Part shown: in pieces, positions 62,501-64,000 of the stretch
How positions within the stretch are numbered: position 1 is the stretch's first letter
How the letters are laid out: each line of letters begins with the position of its first letter
Assembly (NCBI RefSeq): GCF_900496995.4
Contig: NC_044027.1
Span: 9,262,743 to 9,326,742 of the forward strand
Length of the DNA: 64,000 nt
Reading direction: 5' to 3'
Origin: Aquila chrysaetos chrysaetos
Lineage: Eukaryota > Chordata > Aves > Accipitriformes > Accipitridae
The notes under the pieces: model-generated
The model's input: only the letters and a program-made list of their open reading frames with translations
Told to the model about the DNA's origin: nothing
The model's database searches: none
Made by a program: the position numbers and the translations under genes

Positions 62501-63071
62501 GCGGCCATACTCTTCTGTAACTGTACCTGTACACTGTAGCCGCAAATACTTCATGCTACGCAGAGCAGCTTTTGACTGCTCTGTATACAAAAGCTGTATC
62601 ACACAATTATACAGTGTTAAGGAAAAATAAGACTAATTAAGCAATGACCGTCTCATCATTAGAAAACTGCTGGTACAGTTACACAAGCTAAAGCAGACAG
62701 AGCCTGCGGAGTGTGGTAGGGCTGAACCGTGTGAATGTGGTTCTGCTGTGGGAGGATGCTGTTGGCTGTAAATTGGTGGTTTCACACACAGAATTGGAAG
62801 GTTTTGTGGGGAGGAGTCAGCACCATCCCCGTTTATGGGAAGTGCTGTGCTGTGACTGCTGATGCGGGGTCCTGCAACACCCACCCAGTGCGGGGCAGCG
62901 CCCGGGAGAGTTGGGATGAAGCTGGCTGGGCTGCAGCTCGTGCCTGGAGCAGGACAGGGACGGTCCTGCAGTGGCTGCCTGGATCTCAGCCCCCTCCTCA
63001 CATGCACCGATAGCAGTGGCTTACCAGGATGCTGCCACTAACCAGCCTGCTGGTTCCTTTTGGTGTTTCAG
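59513..63071 (+). other. ALAD: ALAD first intron
   Basis: This is an intron of about 3.6 kb. It begins with a G-rich repeat of GGGGCC units (59,520-59,555) and contains a GATAAG site near 59,719, a perfect 24-bp inverted repeat (61,808-61,871), and a 295-codon antisense ORF (61,495-62,382). Mammalian ALAD has an erythroid promoter and alternative first exon in this intron; I could not locate a homologous exon. Confidence 0.5.
61808..61871. repeat. Perfect 24-bp inverted repeat with 16-base loop
   Basis: The left arm is 61,808-61,831 and the right arm 61,848-61,871. The arms are exact reverse complements (left arm begins TCCTCTGCTGGC). The 16-base loop can itself pair CAGG with CCTG, so an RNA would fold into one long hairpin. 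Confidence 0.9.
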
Positions 63072-63106
63072 GCTCTCCTTCCACAACCTCCTCGCGAAGG
63101 CCCAAG

Positions 63107-63219
63107 ATGCAGGCAGACTCCCTTCTGCACAGTGGCTACTTCCACCCGGTGCTACGCTCCTGGCAGTGTACGGCAACCACCTTCAATGCCTCCAACCTCA
63201 TCTACCCCATTTTTGTCAC
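63107..63219 (+). CDS. ALAD: ALAD first coding exon
   Basis: Thirty-seven codons plus two bases from the ATG at 63,107. The acceptor for this exon lies at 63,070-63,071, leaving about 35 bases of 5' UTR on the same exon. Confidence 0.96.
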
Positions 63220-63446
63220 GTGAGTGAGCTCTGTCTCTCTGGGTTAGGGATGGACCAAGCTCAGGTTGACTGGCATAGGTGCTCCCTGAGCTCTTAGGCT
63301 TGGACTTCCCAAAAGATTCCCCATGGACAAGCCTGGGGTAGGGACTTCCTTCTCACACTGAGTCTTCGCATCTCTGTCCCATCCACCTCCTGCAGTGACA
63401 GCCCTGATGCAGTGGAGCCGATTCCCAGCCTCCCTGGACAAGCCAG
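63107..63446 (+). CDS. ALAD: ALAD, delta-aminolevulinic acid dehydratase (porphobilinogen synthase), N-terminal part
   Basis: The enzyme condenses two 5-aminolevulinate molecules to porphobilinogen in the second step of haem synthesis. It is a zinc-dependent homo-octamer in the cytosol. Two coding exons are present. The first (63,107-63,219) encodes [20 protein letters not shown] and [11 protein letters not shown]. The second (63,396-63,446) encodes [16 protein letters not shown]. Mammalian ALAD starts [20 protein letters not shown], so the match is strong. The 5' UTR part of the exon begins after a TGTTTCAG acceptor at 63,071. The donors are GTGAGT and GTAAGA. The active-site lysines and zinc cysteines lie beyond the window. 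Confidence 0.96.
63396..63446 (+). CDS. ALAD: ALAD second coding exon
   Basis: A 51-nt exon completes the Thr codon and encodes [16 protein letters not shown] plus two bases. It corresponds to mammalian DVPDDIQPITSLPGVAR. Confidence 0.94.
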
Positions 63447-64000
63447 GTAAGAATCCAGCCCTGCCAAGCTGCATGCCAGTCGCTGCTGTGGCCCATGCCC
63501 AAGCAGGGTTGATGTATGGCCTGAGATGACCATGGGCCAGGGGTGACACTTCCAACCTTCTGTGGTCCCTGCCTTGGGGATCCCCCAGGATCAGGCAGGG
63601 CAGGAGCATTTCTCTGCCAAGGGAGTGGAAGGAATCATAGTGGGGATGCTGGGAAAGTACCAATACTGGCAGAGATAGTGCCAGGGTCTCATGATGTCCC
63701 AGAGCACTCCCACGTTGTGGGGGCTGGGCACACAGGGATGTTGGAAGCAAACAGGGTTTCCAGCGGCAGCCAGAAAACCTGTGCAAGGATGTGGCCTCCG
63801 GTTGTGCATTAGATCTTGCTGGACTGGCAGCTCCTGTCTTCATCTGCTGCCATATTAGCAGGGTTGTGGTCAGAGAGGCCCCAGGGTGGTCCTGTAGGGA
63901 GGTGGGCTGGATCTGCAACAGGGACGCTAAGATAAGGGATCCAAGGGCAGGGCATGCTCATCCTTTCAGAGCAGAGTGTGTCCCTGCCGGGTAGATAACG
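63447..64000 (+). other. ALAD: ALAD second coding intron, running off the window
   Basis: Non-coding to the right edge; no further ALAD exon was recognised. Confidence 0.6.

Overview
The window is vertebrate nuclear DNA, and almost certainly from a bird. It holds several CR1 retrotransposon copies ending in the typical ATTCTATG repeat, an LTR of a type I know from avian endogenous retroviruses, small introns, and GC-rich promoters with minisatellites. The LTR type suggests a neoavian bird, but that is an inference. There is no prokaryotic organisation.

Four genes are recognisable, in the order RGS3 (minus), a C9orf43-like gene (minus), POLE3 (plus), ALAD (plus). This is the same neighbourhood as human 9q32, with the same relative orientations. 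RGS3 fills about 1 to 38.6 kb. I could place 13 phase-consistent coding exons of the C2-PDZ form (446 codons), an alternative first exon for the short PDZ form (17,535-17,588), and a second alternative upstream exon (38,408-about 38,557). The RGS catalytic domain is not in the window and must lie beyond position 1. The C9orf43-like gene (first coding exon 50,837-50,996) is reconstructed only in part.

POLE3 is complete: four coding exons (54,252-56,710, 143 codons plus stop) and a likely non-coding first exon ending at 54,150. ALAD begins at about 59.4 kb with a non-coding exon and GC-box promoter. Its first two coding exons are at 63,107-63,219 and 63,396-63,446, and the rest is off the right edge.

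Repeats: CR1 at 885-1,321, 27,343-29,780 (with an internal deletion) and 47,297-47,520; an LTR at 30,157-31,298; a minisatellite of about 1.2 kb between C9orf43-like and POLE3 (52,826-53,999); a second minisatellite just upstream of ALAD (59,043-59,330).

The most notable unexplained structures are a perfect 24-bp inverted repeat in ALAD intron 1, an 88%-identical 85-bp duplication flanking the POLE3 3' end, and the minisatellite in the probable shared POLE3/C9orf43 promoter. The genes are unrelated housekeeping and signalling genes: DNA replication and chromatin (POLE3), haem synthesis (ALAD), G-protein signalling (RGS3). I found no operon-like system, CRISPR, tRNA or rRNA.
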